From: Paraburkholderia sp.
GTDB taxonomy: Bacteria; Pseudomonadota; Gammaproteobacteria; Burkholderiales; Burkholderiaceae
Assembly (NCBI GenBank): GCA_004322045.1
Contig: SCRN01000023.1
Location: 62,001 to 126,000, forward strand
Direction: 5' to 3'
Length of the DNA stretch: 64,000 nucleotides
Part shown: positions 9,516 through 18,434 of the stretch, one piece after another
How the letters are laid out: the number at the start of each line of letters is the position of its first letter
Numbering within the stretch: position 1 is the stretch's first letter
The notes under the pieces: model-generated
Databases searched by the model: none
Seen by the model: the letters and a program-made list of their open reading frames with translations, nothing else
What the model was told of the DNA's origin: nothing
Program-made: the position numbers and the translations under genes

Positions 9516-11348
9516 ATGCAAGCAAAATCAATCGGCGCACCGCGCCGCAGCGCCTGGCGCGCGGCTTTGGACCTGTTGCGCGGCCGCACGGAGCAAGTGC
9601 AGCCGCCGGCCGTCCGCCGGCCAGCGGGCGGCGAGCACGACGCTTGGCGGCTGCAGCTCGAAGAGACGCTCGGCGCAGTCGACTTTCTCGCTCACGTCGA
9701 TGACGACCAGCGCTTTCTCTATGTGTCGGAGGCAAGCCTGCGCTTCATCGGCTACCGGCGCGAATACCTGCAAACCGTGACGCTGCACGAACTCGTGCCG
9801 AGCGGCGAGACGGCGGCGCTCAATACGCTGCTCGCGCGGGCCAAGGCCAGCGGTCAGGTCGAGCGGGCCTGCCTGCACCTCATGAAGTCGCTGACTTACC
9901 CGATTGCCGTGGAGTTGCGCGTCGTCGCCAGCAGCCACCGGGGCTTCGCGGTGAGCGCGTTCGACGTCTCGCCATGGCGCGCCAACGAAGAGCGCCTCAC
10001 CTACGAATTGCACAGAGATCCGCTCACGTGCCTCGCCAACGGGCTAGCCTTGAAGGCTGCCGTCAAGCGCGCTCAGGACGACGCCGATGTCGACGGCAGC
10101 GGCGCGGCGCTGCTCCTGCTGGATCTGGACGACTATCAGCGCGTCAACCGTGCGCTCGGCTACGATGCCGGCGACGATTTGCTGCGCGACACCGCTCGGC
10201 GCCTCGAAGGGCTGGTCACATCCACCGAGATCCTCGCGCGCGTGACGAGCGACGAGTTCGCGGTGCTCTTGCGCGCCGATACGCGCGAAAATGCCGCGGC
10301 CGCCGCGGAAGCCCTCGGCCGCCGTTTTATGACCGCCGTGCAGCAACCGTACGCGGTGGACGCCCAGCCAGTCCATCTTTCCGCCAGCGTCGGCGTGGCG
10401 CTCTACCCCGATCCGGCGCACGACACCGGCGCCTCGGGTTACCACGACCAATTGCTGCGCCGCGCCGATCAAGCGCTATCGCAGGCCAAGGCCTCGGGCA
10501 GCAACACCCTCGCGTTTCACGCCGCGCATGCCGACCCGGCCGACGCCGAGCGCTTAAAGCTCGAAGCGGATCTCTACGACGGCGTGCGCAACGGCGAGTT
10601 TTCCTTGCATTTTCAACCGATTACGAGCAGCCAAACGGGCGGCGTGGTGGGCGTGGAAGCATTGATTCGCTGGCACCACCCCGTGCACGGCTTCGTGCCG
10701 CCGTCGACCTTCATTCCGCTCGCGGAATCGATCGGCCTCATCAATTACCTCGGCAACTGGGTTCTCAAGATTGCCTGCATGCAGCTCGTGCAGTGGGATG
10801 CGCAGGGCATCGAGCTGCAGTACGTGGCAGTGAACGTATCGCCCCAGCAGTTCCGCGATCCGCGTTTCATTCGGAACGTGCGCGATGCGCTGGACTTGAC
10901 CGGCGTCAAGGCCGAGCGGCTCGTGTTCGAAATCACCGAAGCGCTATTGATGCAGGACCCAGCCCACGCCAAGATGCTGCTCGAGCAGTTGACGGCGATC
11001 GGAATCCGCTTTGCCATCGACGATTTCGGCACGGGCTACTCGTCTCTGGCGTATCTGCAACGTTTTCCGCTAGCCAAATTGAAGATCGACCGCAGTTTCG
11101 TCGAGAACCTGCTAACCTCTCGCAACGATCAGGCGATCGTATCGGCGGTGGTCGGGCTCGCCCAAACGCTCGAGCTCGAACTCGTGGCGGAAGGTGTGGA
11201 AACGGAAGCCCAGCGCGAACTGCTGACGGCGATGGGCTGCGATCACATCCAGGGTTGGCTGGTGTGCAAAGCGCTGCCGTCAGACGAGTTGGCGAAACGG
11301 TTCGAGGATCGCGTGCTGCGCCTGCACGAGGTGGTACCGGGGTTATAG
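9516..11348 (+). CDS. PAS / degenerate GGDEF / EAL protein, probable c-di-GMP phosphodiesterase
   Basis: This 610-residue cytoplasmic protein starts at ATG 9516 (an in-frame GTG at 9423 would add 31 arginine-rich residues). A PAS-like sensor spans about residues 45-155 and a GGDEF domain about 160-340. In the latter the active-site loop reads VTSDEF (about 243-248) instead of GGDEF, so cyclase activity is unlikely. An EAL domain spans about 360-600. The EAL residues look complete: EAL (381-383) in VEALIRWHHP, N440 in NVSPQQF, E472 in FEITEALL, DD 502-503 in IDDFGTGYSS, K523 in KLKIDRSF and E559. The expected reaction is c-di-GMP to pGpG, perhaps tuned by the PAS and the inert GGDEF. The HDOD gene begins 62 bases downstream on the same strand. 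No membrane segments were seen. Confidence 0.92.
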   Translation: MQAKSIGAPRRSAWRAALDLLRGRTEQVQPPAVRRPAGGEHDAWRLQLEETLGAVDFLAHVDDDQRFLYVSEASLRFIGYRREYLQTVTLHELVPSGETAALNTLLARAKASGQVERACLHLMKSLTYPIAVELRVVASSHRGFAVSAFDVSPWRANEERLTYELHRDPLTCLANGLALKAAVKRAQDDADVDGSGAALLLLDLDDYQRVNRALGYDAGDDLLRDTARRLEGLVTSTEILARVTSDEFAVLLRADTRENAAAAAEALGRRFMTAVQQPYAVDAQPVHLSASVGVALYPDPAHDTGASGYHDQLLRRADQALSQAKASGSNTLAFHAAHADPADAERLKLEADLYDGVRNGEFSLHFQPITSSQTGGVVGVEALIRWHHPVHGFVPPSTFIPLAESIGLINYLGNWVLKIACMQLVQWDAQGIELQYVAVNVSPQQFRDPRFIRNVRDALDLTGVKAERLVFEITEALLMQDPAHAKMLLEQLTAIGIRFAIDDFGTGYSSLAYLQRFPLAKLKIDRSFVENLLTSRNDQAIVSAVVGLAQTLELELVAEGVETEAQRELLTAMGCDHIQGWLVCKALPSDELAKRFEDRVLRLHEVVPGL

Positions 11349-11410
11349 GCGCGGCCGGCACGCCGCGCAGCACTCAAAACAAACATGCGTATGGTTCGAA
11401 CGGGATTCAC

Positions 11411-12871
11411 ATGGTAAAGGCGGCGCTGCTCGATAAGCTTTGGGCGCGTATGAGCGAGCGCGGCGACTTCCCGATGCTGTCGCAGTCGCTTCGCACGACG
11501 ATGGCCGCCATGAAAAATGACGACCTCGACTTCACGGGTCTCGTGCAGGTCGTGTTGTCGGACTTCGCCCTGACGCAGAAGGTCCTGCGCCTGGCCAATT
11601 CGGCCATGTACATGGCCTTCGGCGGCAACATCACCACGGTGACGCGCGCGTTGATGGTGCTCGGCATGGATGCCGTCGGCCATCTCGTCGTCGGGCTCAA
11701 GCTCGTCGATCACTTCCAGCACAGCGCGCCGCACCGCATCGACGCCAAGCTCGAACTCAACCGCACGATGCTCTCGGGCTGCGTCGCCCGCAAGCTCACG
11801 GAACGCGGCGATCTGCGCGACGGCGAGGAAGCCGTCGTTTGCACGTTGATGCGGCAGGTGGGCAAGCTGCTCGTCGTCTTTTACCTCGAGGCCGAGTGGG
11901 AGCAGATTCGGCAGAAGATGCGCATCGGCGGCCTCGATGAAGCCGCTGCATGCGCGGCGGTGCTCGGCGTCACGTACGAAGAGCTCGGCGAAGAGGCCGC
12001 CACGCGCTGGCGCTTGCCCGAGACGATCCGCGCGGGCATGGGCACCTACGAAGCCGACGCCACGGACGCCCACTCGGAGCAAGGCCAGTGGCTGCGCGCC
12101 GTGACCAACTACTCCTCGGAGGTGGCTGACGCGCTGAGCGCTGCGGGCGCGTCCGAGCATGCGCGCGAAGCGCGCCTGTCCGAGCTGGCGCACCGCTACA
12201 GCCGCGCGTTGTCCACGGACGCCGAGGAACTCGCCGCGATGAGCATCGCGCTGGCGAGCGAGGAGGCCGGCGAGGGGTTCATGCGCGAAATCTACGAGCT
12301 GCGGGCGAACGCGGACGCGATCGCCCGCGCCAGCGTAGATGCCGAAACTCGTATTGAAGCCGGACTCGAAGATCTGCGCGCCCTGCCCTCGGAAAATGCG
12401 CTTGCGCCGGTGCTGGCGCTCGCGTCCGAAACCGTGCTCGCGGGGTTGAACTTCACGCGCACGATCGTGTTCGTGCGCCAGGCGTCGGCCGTCTACAAGG
12501 CGCGCTTGGGATTCGGCCGCGACGTCGAACGGGCGCTGCCTTCGTTGTCGTTCAAAGAAGCGTTCGAGCCCGACGTCTTTCATCTGGCGATCGCCAATTC
12601 GGTCGGCATCTTCATCGAGAACGCCCGCGATCCGAAGATGATCGCTAGATTGCCGTTGTGGTACCGGCAGGCATTCGACGATGTTCGTTCGTTCGTGCTG
12701 CTACCCGTCGTCGCACATCAATCGGCGGTCGCCTTGCTGTACGGCGATTGGTCGCTCGAGCAAGCGCCACGCAAGATTTCGCAGACGCAGATGAGCGCGC
12801 TCAACGAACTCGCGCGCGAACTCGGACGCTTCTTCGCCCACGCGCCGGCGAAGGAACTCGAGACGCTTTAA
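11411..12871 (+). CDS. HDOD-domain signalling protein with GAF-like C-terminus
   Basis: This 486-residue protein starts with ATG at 11411 (MVKAALLDKLWARMSERGDF). The N-terminal 220 residues are an HDOD domain: FPMLSQSLRTTMAAM, a VLSDFALTQKVLRLANSA segment and a VTRALMVLGMDAVGHLV helix are characteristic. The HD catalytic pair is absent, as in this family. Residues about 290-480 read as a GAF-type fold (LASETVLAGLNFTRTIVFVR, ending SALNELARELGRFF). HDOD proteins are regulatory scaffolds linked to c-di-GMP, motility and stress in Proteobacteria; no ligand can be assigned here. It follows the EAL gene by 62 bases and meets another HDOD gene head-on 46 bases later. A GCCC-TTTT-GGGC mini-hairpin lies after the stop but is too weak to call a terminator. 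Confidence 0.88.
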   Translation: MVKAALLDKLWARMSERGDFPMLSQSLRTTMAAMKNDDLDFTGLVQVVLSDFALTQKVLRLANSAMYMAFGGNITTVTRALMVLGMDAVGHLVVGLKLVDHFQHSAPHRIDAKLELNRTMLSGCVARKLTERGDLRDGEEAVVCTLMRQVGKLLVVFYLEAEWEQIRQKMRIGGLDEAAACAAVLGVTYEELGEEAATRWRLPETIRAGMGTYEADATDAHSEQGQWLRAVTNYSSEVADALSAAGASEHAREARLSELAHRYSRALSTDAEELAAMSIALASEEAGEGFMREIYELRANADAIARASVDAETRIEAGLEDLRALPSENALAPVLALASETVLAGLNFTRTIVFVRQASAVYKARLGFGRDVERALPSLSFKEAFEPDVFHLAIANSVGIFIENARDPKMIARLPLWYRQAFDDVRSFVLLPVVAHQSAVALLYGDWSLEQAPRKISQTQMSALNELARELGRFFAHAPAKELETL

Positions 12872-12917
12872 CGCTTGCCCTTTTGGGCTACGAGCGTCCG
12901 GGTTCATTGCTTCAGGC

Positions 12918-14303
12918 CTACTCCTCGAAACGCTCGAGGCCCTCGTTGTCCTTGCTTTGATCGGCGGTGCTGGCCCACGCCGCCGCCGTGATCGCAAGTT
13001 GCGCCAGTTCGCCCGCAGTGAGCGGCGCAAGCGCCGCGCTCGCACGGTCGAGCGCATCCCAATCGCCGTGTTCGAGCGCCTCGATGGCGCTCAGCAAGGT
13101 GCCCAACTGCCCTTCCCGGTGCAGGATCGCCGCGCGGATATGGCTCGCAAGCGTCAGTGCGTCGAGCGTGTTTTCCAGCGTGTCGCCGAACACCGCATCG
13201 ACGAGCGAGAACACGCCCGTCAAAAAGGCGCCGTCAACCACTTTGCGGTTCGCGTGCGAAAGCCGTGCCGAAGCAAGCTCCATGAAGCGCGCCCGCGTGG
13301 CGGCGAGCTGAACGAGCGGATCTTCTTCGAGGCGCACTTTGCGCCCGTCCGCGTAGAGCAGCAATTGCGTCCAGCGGGCGATCCGGTTCGTCCCGGTCGC
13401 GTTGATCGCATCGCGCAACGTTGCCACCTTGCGGCCGATGCTGGCCTCGCCCGAATTGGCAAGACGCATCAAGTGCATGACGAGCACCGGATTGAGCTTG
13501 AGTTCGGCCTCGAGTTGGGCGACGCTCGGATCGGACGAGAGCAGCCGCAACAGGCCGAGCAGCGCCTGACGCGGTGCATTGATGCGGCGGGCGCCTTGCT
13601 TGCTGCCGCGCGCGAAGAAGTAGCCTTGAAACAGATCGAACTGCAACGCTTTGGCCCGTTCGAATGCCTCATGCGTGTGGATGTTTTGCGCGATCAGCAA
13701 CTTGCCGGCCGACTTGAGCGCGCCCGTCAGCCGCTGTAGCAGCTCCGGGGCAAGGCGGGCCGGGTCGATCTTGATCGCGCAGACATAAGGCAGCAGCTTC
13801 GCGAACCCTTCATCGGGCTGGCGCAGATCGTCGATGACGAAGCGGTAGCGCTTCGCATGGAGCAGCACCAAGCGCGCGATCAGTTCGGGATCGACGCGTT
13901 GCTGCGCCGAAATTTCGAGATAAAAGCGGTCGGGAGCAAGGCGCGCGATAGCGTCGGAGAACAACAACGGGCGGCTGACGTTCAGGTAGCCGTGATGGCC
14001 GGCAAGCGCGGTGCGCACATCGCTCGCGCCCAACGTCGCGAGCAATTGCGCGGCTTCGGCGTCGGCCTGACGTTGCGAATGAAGTCGATTCGCTTGCTCG
14101 GACGCGTCGGGCGCCTCGTCTTCATCGAGCGTCTCGCTTACTGCACTGGGCGCTTCGCGCAAAAGCAGTTCGAAGCCACGCAGCAGCGCTTCGCCATCGA
14201 CGATGGGCGCTCTCGCGGGGTACTGCACGGGATGGGACTGACTGGGATTCGTTCGGCCATCGGCATAGGCCGGGCGCTGCGCCTCGTCGGTGGTCGTCCC
14301 CAT
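12918..14303 (-). CDS. Degenerate EAL plus HDOD protein (YuxH family)
   Basis: This 461-residue protein starts at ATG 14303-14301, preceded by GGAGGGG in the message. Residues about 30-260 resemble an EAL domain of the YuxH type. However, the EAL motif reads ELL (GFELLLRE, about 45-47), the usual AEKVE segment is AQNIH, and only the closing LFQGYFFARG is well kept, so phosphodiesterase activity is not expected. Residues about 265-450 are HDOD (LLRLLSSDPSVAQLEAELKL, VMHLMRLANSG, VATLRDAINATG). Proteins of this layout are thought to act as c-di-GMP-related regulators or adaptors. It is convergent with the HDOD-GAF gene, giving a compact block of three related signalling genes. Upstream in-frame sequence to 14663 lies antisense to the binding-protein gene and is rejected. 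Confidence 0.9.
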   Translation of the reverse strand: MGTTTDEAQRPAYADGRTNPSQSHPVQYPARAPIVDGEALLRGFELLLREAPSAVSETLDEDEAPDASEQANRLHSQRQADAEAAQLLATLGASDVRTALAGHHGYLNVSRPLLFSDAIARLAPDRFYLEISAQQRVDPELIARLVLLHAKRYRFVIDDLRQPDEGFAKLLPYVCAIKIDPARLAPELLQRLTGALKSAGKLLIAQNIHTHEAFERAKALQFDLFQGYFFARGSKQGARRINAPRQALLGLLRLLSSDPSVAQLEAELKLNPVLVMHLMRLANSGEASIGRKVATLRDAINATGTNRIARWTQLLLYADGRKVRLEEDPLVQLAATRARFMELASARLSHANRKVVDGAFLTGVFSLVDAVFGDTLENTLDALTLASHIRAAILHREGQLGTLLSAIEALEHGDWDALDRASAALAPLTAGELAQLAITAAAWASTADQSKDNEGLERFEE

Positions 14304-14478
14304 CGCCCCTCCTTTTTTCTTCTTACGATTAGCGGCGCGACGTTGGTCCGACGTCTTTAATGCGCGCAATAAATTGCGGCGATTATAACCGTAAAGCAGC
14401 GCTCGAAAACGAGCGGCAATTGGGCTGCGCGGCGCAAATCTCGACGCGTCGCGCAGCAGGCGGCTTCGGGTGTTCGAA

Positions 14479-15288
14479 CTACTTGAGCACCACCTTGACG
14501 TCGAAATACTTGGCGGCGAGTTTGTCGATCGTCCCGTCTTCCTTGAGCGCCTTGAGCGCGCCATTGAGTTTGTCGAGCAGCGCTTTATCGCCCTTGCGCA
14601 CGCCGTAGCCGACGCCCGAGCCGAGCAGCTTTTGATCGGAGACGGTGGGACCGGCGAAATCAAAGCCGGCGCCTTGAGGACGCTTCAGAAAGCCTTTGGA
14701 CGCCGCTTCCGAATCCTGGAACGCCGCATCGAGCCGGCTCGATGCGAGGTCGGCATAGACTTGGTCTTGCGTCTGATACGAGACGACGTCGACGCCGGCA
14801 TTCGCCCATTTGGCCTTCGCGTACGTTTCTTGAATCGTGCCTTGAAGCACGCCGACATGCTTGCCCTTGAGCGAGGCGACGCTAGGCTGCAAACCGCTGC
14901 CCTTCTTGGCGATCAGTTGATTGGGGATCGTATAGATCGGATCGGTGAAATCGATGGCCTGCTTGCGCTGTTCGGTGATCGTCATGTCCGAGTTGATTGC
15001 ATCGAACTTGCGGGCCTGCAGCGCCGGGATGAGACCGTCGAAGTCGTTCTCGACCCACACGCACTTGACGTTCAATTTTGCGCAGACGGCGTTGCCCACA
15101 TCGATGTCGAAGCCTTGCAGTTGGCCGGAGGCCGTCTTCGATTCGAACGGCGCATACGACGCCTCGACGCCGAAACGAAGCACTTTCAAATCGGCTGCGC
15201 AGACGTTCGCGGCCATGCCGACCGACGTTGCCGCCGCGACGAGCGCGAGCGCCACCCGATTGCGCAAGTTCAGCAAATTCACTTTCAT
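14479..15288 (-). CDS. Periplasmic Lys/Arg/Orn/His-type ABC binding protein
   Basis: This 269-residue protein has a signal peptide (NRVALALVAAATSVGMAANV, cleavage near CAA-DLK). The mature SBP family 3 fold includes RFGVEASYAPFESKTASGQL near the start, then GFDIDVGNAVCAKL, FDGLIPALQARKFDAINSDM and VGVLQGTIQETYA. These match HisJ/ArgT/AotJ-type binding proteins. It would hand basic amino acids to a HisQMP-type permease. No permease is adjacent. The matching permease and ATPase genes lie 13 kb away at 27.0-29.3 kb, joined to arginine catabolism, and those lack their own binding protein. It is therefore the obvious candidate partner, by inference. A CAGTGTT duplication and a TTGGAAA duplication lie 15-43 bases upstream of its ATG. 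Confidence 0.92.
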   Translation of the reverse strand: MKVNLLNLRNRVALALVAAATSVGMAANVCAADLKVLRFGVEASYAPFESKTASGQLQGFDIDVGNAVCAKLNVKCVWVENDFDGLIPALQARKFDAINSDMTITEQRKQAIDFTDPIYTIPNQLIAKKGSGLQPSVASLKGKHVGVLQGTIQETYAKAKWANAGVDVVSYQTQDQVYADLASSRLDAAFQDSEAASKGFLKRPQGAGFDFAGPTVSDQKLLGSGVGYGVRKGDKALLDKLNGALKALKEDGTIDKLAAKYFDVKVVLK

Positions 15289-15303
15289 TGCATTGATCCC
15301 AGA

Positions 15304-15331
15304 CAGTGTTCAGTGTTGGAAAGTTGGAAAA
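15304..15331. repeat. Short tandem repeats in the binding-protein leader
   Basis: CAGTGTT occurs twice in tandem (15304-15317), followed by TTGGAAAG/TTGGAAAA (15316-15331). They sit 16-43 bases upstream of the ATG of the ABC binding protein on the minus strand. The position resembles the heptamer arrays upstream of the peroxiredoxin and aruC genes. Confidence 0.7.
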
Positions 15332-15583
15332 CCCCTGGCGCGCATCGTCGCCGCGCCAAAAATGGCGTTCAAATCGCCGCCGTGCGCTTGATGCAACGCA
15401 CAACGCGCGAGCCCGGCATTGTACGGCGAGCCACTGCGCTCACTCGCTCGCGTGAGCACCGGCTCATCGGCAATCGGGGGTGGGGGTATCCAATCTGTCC
15501 GGCCCGCGCGAAGACGCAATTGCGTGTCGCGCGGCGACAAGTCTCAATGCAAGTTTCGATGCTTCGCTCTATCCGCTCGCACC

Positions 15584-16219
15584 TTACACGGTGCGGGCAA
15601 GCTCGGCTGCCTCGCGGCATGCCGCCTCGCGTGCAGCCGTGTCCACTTCAGCGCCGAACAACGTCTTCTCGACGATGATCGATTCAATGTCCTCGATGCC
15701 GACGAAGCGCAACCACGCTTCGAAGTACGGCTGCTGAAAATCGTAGGAGTGTGCCGGCGTGATCGATTGCTTGCCATAGTCAAGGCCTCGCGCGTAGACG
15801 ACGACGGCTCGCTTGCCCGCAAGCAATCCACCGAAGCCGACTTGCGGATCGAACGAAAACAACACGTCCTTTTGAGATACGACGTCGATAAAGTGCTTGA
15901 GCTTGTATGGGATCGCGAAATTCCAGAGCGGCACGGAAAAGAGCAGCGTGCTCGCCTCGTGCAGCGGTTTCGCGAGCGCATGAATTTGGTCCCACGCCGC
16001 CTGCTGCGACGGTGTCAACGGGGTACCGCTGAGCCCCGCGTACTTTGCGTCGAGCGCATCGCTATCGAACTCGGGCAGCGGCACGCGCCACACATCGAGC
16101 GTCTGCACCGACGCGCGGGGGCGCGAGAGGCGATAGGCGTCGATGAACGCGCGGGCAACTTCGAGCGAGGCCGACCGCTGCTTACGCGGAGATGCCTCGA
16201 TGTGCAGCAAGTCGGCCAT
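15584..16219 (-). CDS. azoR: FMN-dependent NADH-azoreductase
   Basis: This 211-residue flavodoxin-fold protein starts at ATG 16219 behind AGGAGAAG. The N-terminus LLHIEASPRKQRSASLEVAR is the FMN phosphate loop region. VPLWNFAIPYKLKHFIDVV carries the typical PMYNF-like isoalloxazine contact (here PLWNF). The size matches AzoR (about 200). It would reduce azo compounds, quinones and nitro-aromatics with NAD(P)H in the cytoplasm, probably against electrophile stress. It is divergent from a LysR gene across 125 bases, so that regulator very likely controls it. The gene symbol is a family-level assignment. Confidence 0.9.
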   Translation of the reverse strand: MADLLHIEASPRKQRSASLEVARAFIDAYRLSRPRASVQTLDVWRVPLPEFDSDALDAKYAGLSGTPLTPSQQAAWDQIHALAKPLHEASTLLFSVPLWNFAIPYKLKHFIDVVSQKDVLFSFDPQVGFGGLLAGKRAVVVYARGLDYGKQSITPAHSYDFQQPYFEAWLRFVGIEDIESIIVEKTLFGAEVDTAAREAACREAAELARTV

Positions 16220-16344
16220 GCTCTCTTCTCCTGAGTCGGTTGGCGATACCCAACGGCGTGGGATAGGCGTCATCTGAACATATTCGAATTCAAAATGAAA
16301 ACGAAGTATTCTTCTGTCATTCAACTCAAATCTCACTGAATTCC
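16220..16344. promoter_or_regulatory. Divergent azoreductase / LysR control region
   Basis: This interval is clearly AT-richer than its surroundings. It holds two palindromes, ATTCGAAT at 16282-16289 and GAAG-TATT-CTTC at 16303-16314. Either could be the LysR operator; the second has the short dyad form usual for LysR boxes. Promoters for both genes must lie here. Confidence 0.5.
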
Positions 16345-17184
16345 GTGTTCGATACCGTCTTGCTCCGTTCCTTCGTCACCGTGGCTCAGGAAGGCAGCTT
16401 TACGCGGGCCGCCACGCGTCTGCATTTGACGCAATCGGCCGTCAGCGCGCACTTGCGCCGGCTCGAAGAGCAGGCGGGAACGCCGCTCGTCATGCGCACG
16501 ACGCGCTCGCTGGCGCTAACCCCTGACGGCGAGGAGCTGCTGGGCTATGCGCGCGCGATCCTTGCCTTGAACCGCGACGCGCGCGCCCGCTTGCACCGCT
16601 CGGCGGGCGAAGGTCTCGTGCGCATCGGGCTGTCCGACGATTTTGCGCAACCGCGGGTGATGGAGCGCCTGCATGCCTTTGGGCTGCGGCATCCCGGCCT
16701 TGCCGTGAATCTAGCGGTGGGGATCCCCGGTACGTTGTTGCAGGCGATGGATCGCGGCGAACTCGACTTCGTCATGGCGGGGCGGTGTCACGATGAACGT
16801 CCGGGGCGCGCGCTGTGGCGGGAGCCGCTGGTGTGGGCCGGCGCGAGGTGGCTGACGATCGACGCAGCCCTGCCCTTGCCGCTGGCCGTTTTCCCCGAGC
16901 CGTGTCCCTATCGCGATGCCGCGCTCGCCGCACTGGCGCATGCGGGCATCGATTACCGCATCGACGTGGTGTGTCCGAGCAGCGCGGGCGTGCATGCGGC
17001 CGTGCAGGCGGGGCTCGGGGTGACGCCGATGCCGAAGAGCCGAGTCGACGGCACGCTTGCGATCATGGAAGAACGATGGGGCTTGCCGCCACTGCCTGAA
17101 GTCGAATTCGCGCTGTTTGGCGCGGCAAACTCCGGCTCGCTGGTCGATGAGCTGTGTGAGGCGGCTCAGCGCGATTTGGGTTGA
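16345..17184 (+). CDS. LysR-family regulator, probable azoreductase activator
   Basis: This 279-residue protein starts with GTG at 16345. The N-terminal winged helix-turn-helix is canonical (LLRSFVTVAQEGSFTRAATR, then LHLTQSAVSAHLRRLEEQAG). A LysR substrate-binding domain spans about residues 90-275 (VRIGLSDDFAQPRVMERLHA). It is slightly shorter than the usual 300. Its divergent position next to the azoreductase implies control of that gene, perhaps in response to quinones or diazo compounds; this is inference from context. The effector cannot be read from sequence. Confidence 0.92.
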   Translation: MFDTVLLRSFVTVAQEGSFTRAATRLHLTQSAVSAHLRRLEEQAGTPLVMRTTRSLALTPDGEELLGYARAILALNRDARARLHRSAGEGLVRIGLSDDFAQPRVMERLHAFGLRHPGLAVNLAVGIPGTLLQAMDRGELDFVMAGRCHDERPGRALWREPLVWAGARWLTIDAALPLPLAVFPEPCPYRDAALAALAHAGIDYRIDVVCPSSAGVHAAVQAGLGVTPMPKSRVDGTLAIMEERWGLPPLPEVEFALFGAANSGSLVDELCEAAQRDLG

Positions 17185-17494
17185 AGGCGAAGGGAACGGG
17201 CGCAGAACGCTCCAACTCACCGATGACCCACACGAGCACAACACATCGCCGGACGCGCCTCGGTGGGCGGAAAGACGCGCCACGAACCATCGCCGTGGCG
17301 AAACAGGAAGATCGAGCGCGGGCCGCTCGACGCTTGCATTTCGACGAACGCGAACCGCGTGCGGTTGCTGCTCATACGCCCCGTGCGCAGCACGCGCGCA
17401 GGCGCACGAAGCGAATCCCATTGAGGGCCGTCAATCGCTGTAGGCGATGAACGCCTATGCTGGAAGAGAGAACGACGTATCGAGGGAGAGGGCT
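17185..17494. other. Gene-free interval upstream of the Pro/Ala/Gly-rich protein
   Basis: This 310-base stretch has no supported gene; short arginine-rich frames here look like noise. It holds an inverted repeat TAGGCG-ATGAA-CGCCTA at 17441-17457, within an extended GCTG...ATGCT context, about 40 bases upstream of the next ATG. That could be an operator or leader hairpin. A purine-rich GGGAGAGG serves as ribosome binding site for 17495. Confidence 0.5.
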
Positions 17495-18322
17495 ATGAAC
17501 GCAAGAACCATCATTGCACTCGCCGTGGCCGGCATGACCGGCCTATCGGCAGTGACAGGGCTTGCGCAGGAACGCGAACGCGGCCACGAATCGGCGCGAG
17601 GGCCGGCGGCAGCGCCGGTCCAAGGCCCCAGCGGACGAGCCGGTCCGGGCGGCCGCCAAGGCTCGCCCCAAGGGCCAGCCGGAGGGCGCATGGGAGAAGG
17701 ACCGGCGCGCCGCGGCCCAGGCCCCGCTGTCGGCGTCGCCCCCGGCCAAGCGGCGCGAAGCCCTGCGGTCGGGCAACGGCCGATGCCGCAAGCACCCGCG
17801 CCGGCGCACGCTCCCGCCCCCGCCCCCGCTCCCGCACCGGCCATGCGGCAGCCGGGCGGTCCGGCCAATAGAGCCGAATTCGGGCACCATCCCATGGGCC
17901 AGTCTCCGGCGCTACGGCAACCCAACCATGGCCCGGCAGCCACGCAAGAATTCGGGCGTCGGCACGGCCCCGAGCCGCGTGCCCCGCTGGCGCAAGCGCC
18001 GCGTGCCGCCGGACGCATTCCCGCGCCGTATCACGGCGACATCCACCGTTTCGTCGATCGAGACGCGCGTGTCTGGCGCGGCGGCAATTGGCACCATTCG
18101 CACCATCGCGGACGCTACGGCTGGTGGTGGGTCGTGGGGGGGCTGTGGTACTTCTACCCGCAACCGGTCTACCCCTATCCCGATCCGTTCGCGCCCGGCG
18201 ACGTGATCTACGAATACGGCAGCTCCGGCGATTACTGGTACTACTGCGAATCGGCCGGCCAGTACTACCCGTATGTGACGGAATGTCCCGAAGGATGGCA
18301 GGCGGTGATCCCCGAGCAATAG
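17495..18322 (+). CDS. Pro/Ala/Gly-rich exported protein with the Cys-Tyr C-terminal module
   Basis: This 275-residue protein starts at ATG 17495 with GGGAGAGG upstream. Residues 1-27 are a signal peptide (IIALAVAGMTGLSAVTGLAQ). Residues about 28-170 are a low-complexity, presumably disordered Pro/Ala/Gly/Arg segment with an APAPAHAPAPAPAPAPA run. A histidine-rich patch (NWHHSHHRGRYGWWW) follows. A short hydrophobic YPQPVYPYPDPF region then leads into the terminal module WYYCESAGQYYPYVTEC plus GW. That module is shared with the protein at 7482-7862. The function is unknown; a cell-envelope or metal-binding role is possible from the His-rich patch but unproven. It is convergent with astE. The stretch upstream of 17495 (MNAYAGRENDV) has no signal character and is excluded. 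Confidence 0.85.
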   Translation: MNARTIIALAVAGMTGLSAVTGLAQERERGHESARGPAAAPVQGPSGRAGPGGRQGSPQGPAGGRMGEGPARRGPGPAVGVAPGQAARSPAVGQRPMPQAPAPAHAPAPAPAPAPAMRQPGGPANRAEFGHHPMGQSPALRQPNHGPAATQEFGRRHGPEPRAPLAQAPRAAGRIPAPYHGDIHRFVDRDARVWRGGNWHHSHHRGRYGWWWVVGGLWYFYPQPVYPYPDPFAPGDVIYEYGSSGDYWYYCESAGQYYPYVTECPEGWQAVIPEQ

Positions 18323-18434
18323 CCGCGGCTGCACAGCGGCAGCGAACGCACGGCGAAGGCCGTTATGCCGTTGCCGCCTCGAACGACGCCGGCAACATCG
18401 ACGACATCGCCGGCCCACCCTCGGCCAGCCCCTC

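Noticed and set aside
17181..17450. 89-codon plus-strand frame after the LysR gene
   Set aside because: Arg/Thr/Ala-rich noise without start signal or homology.
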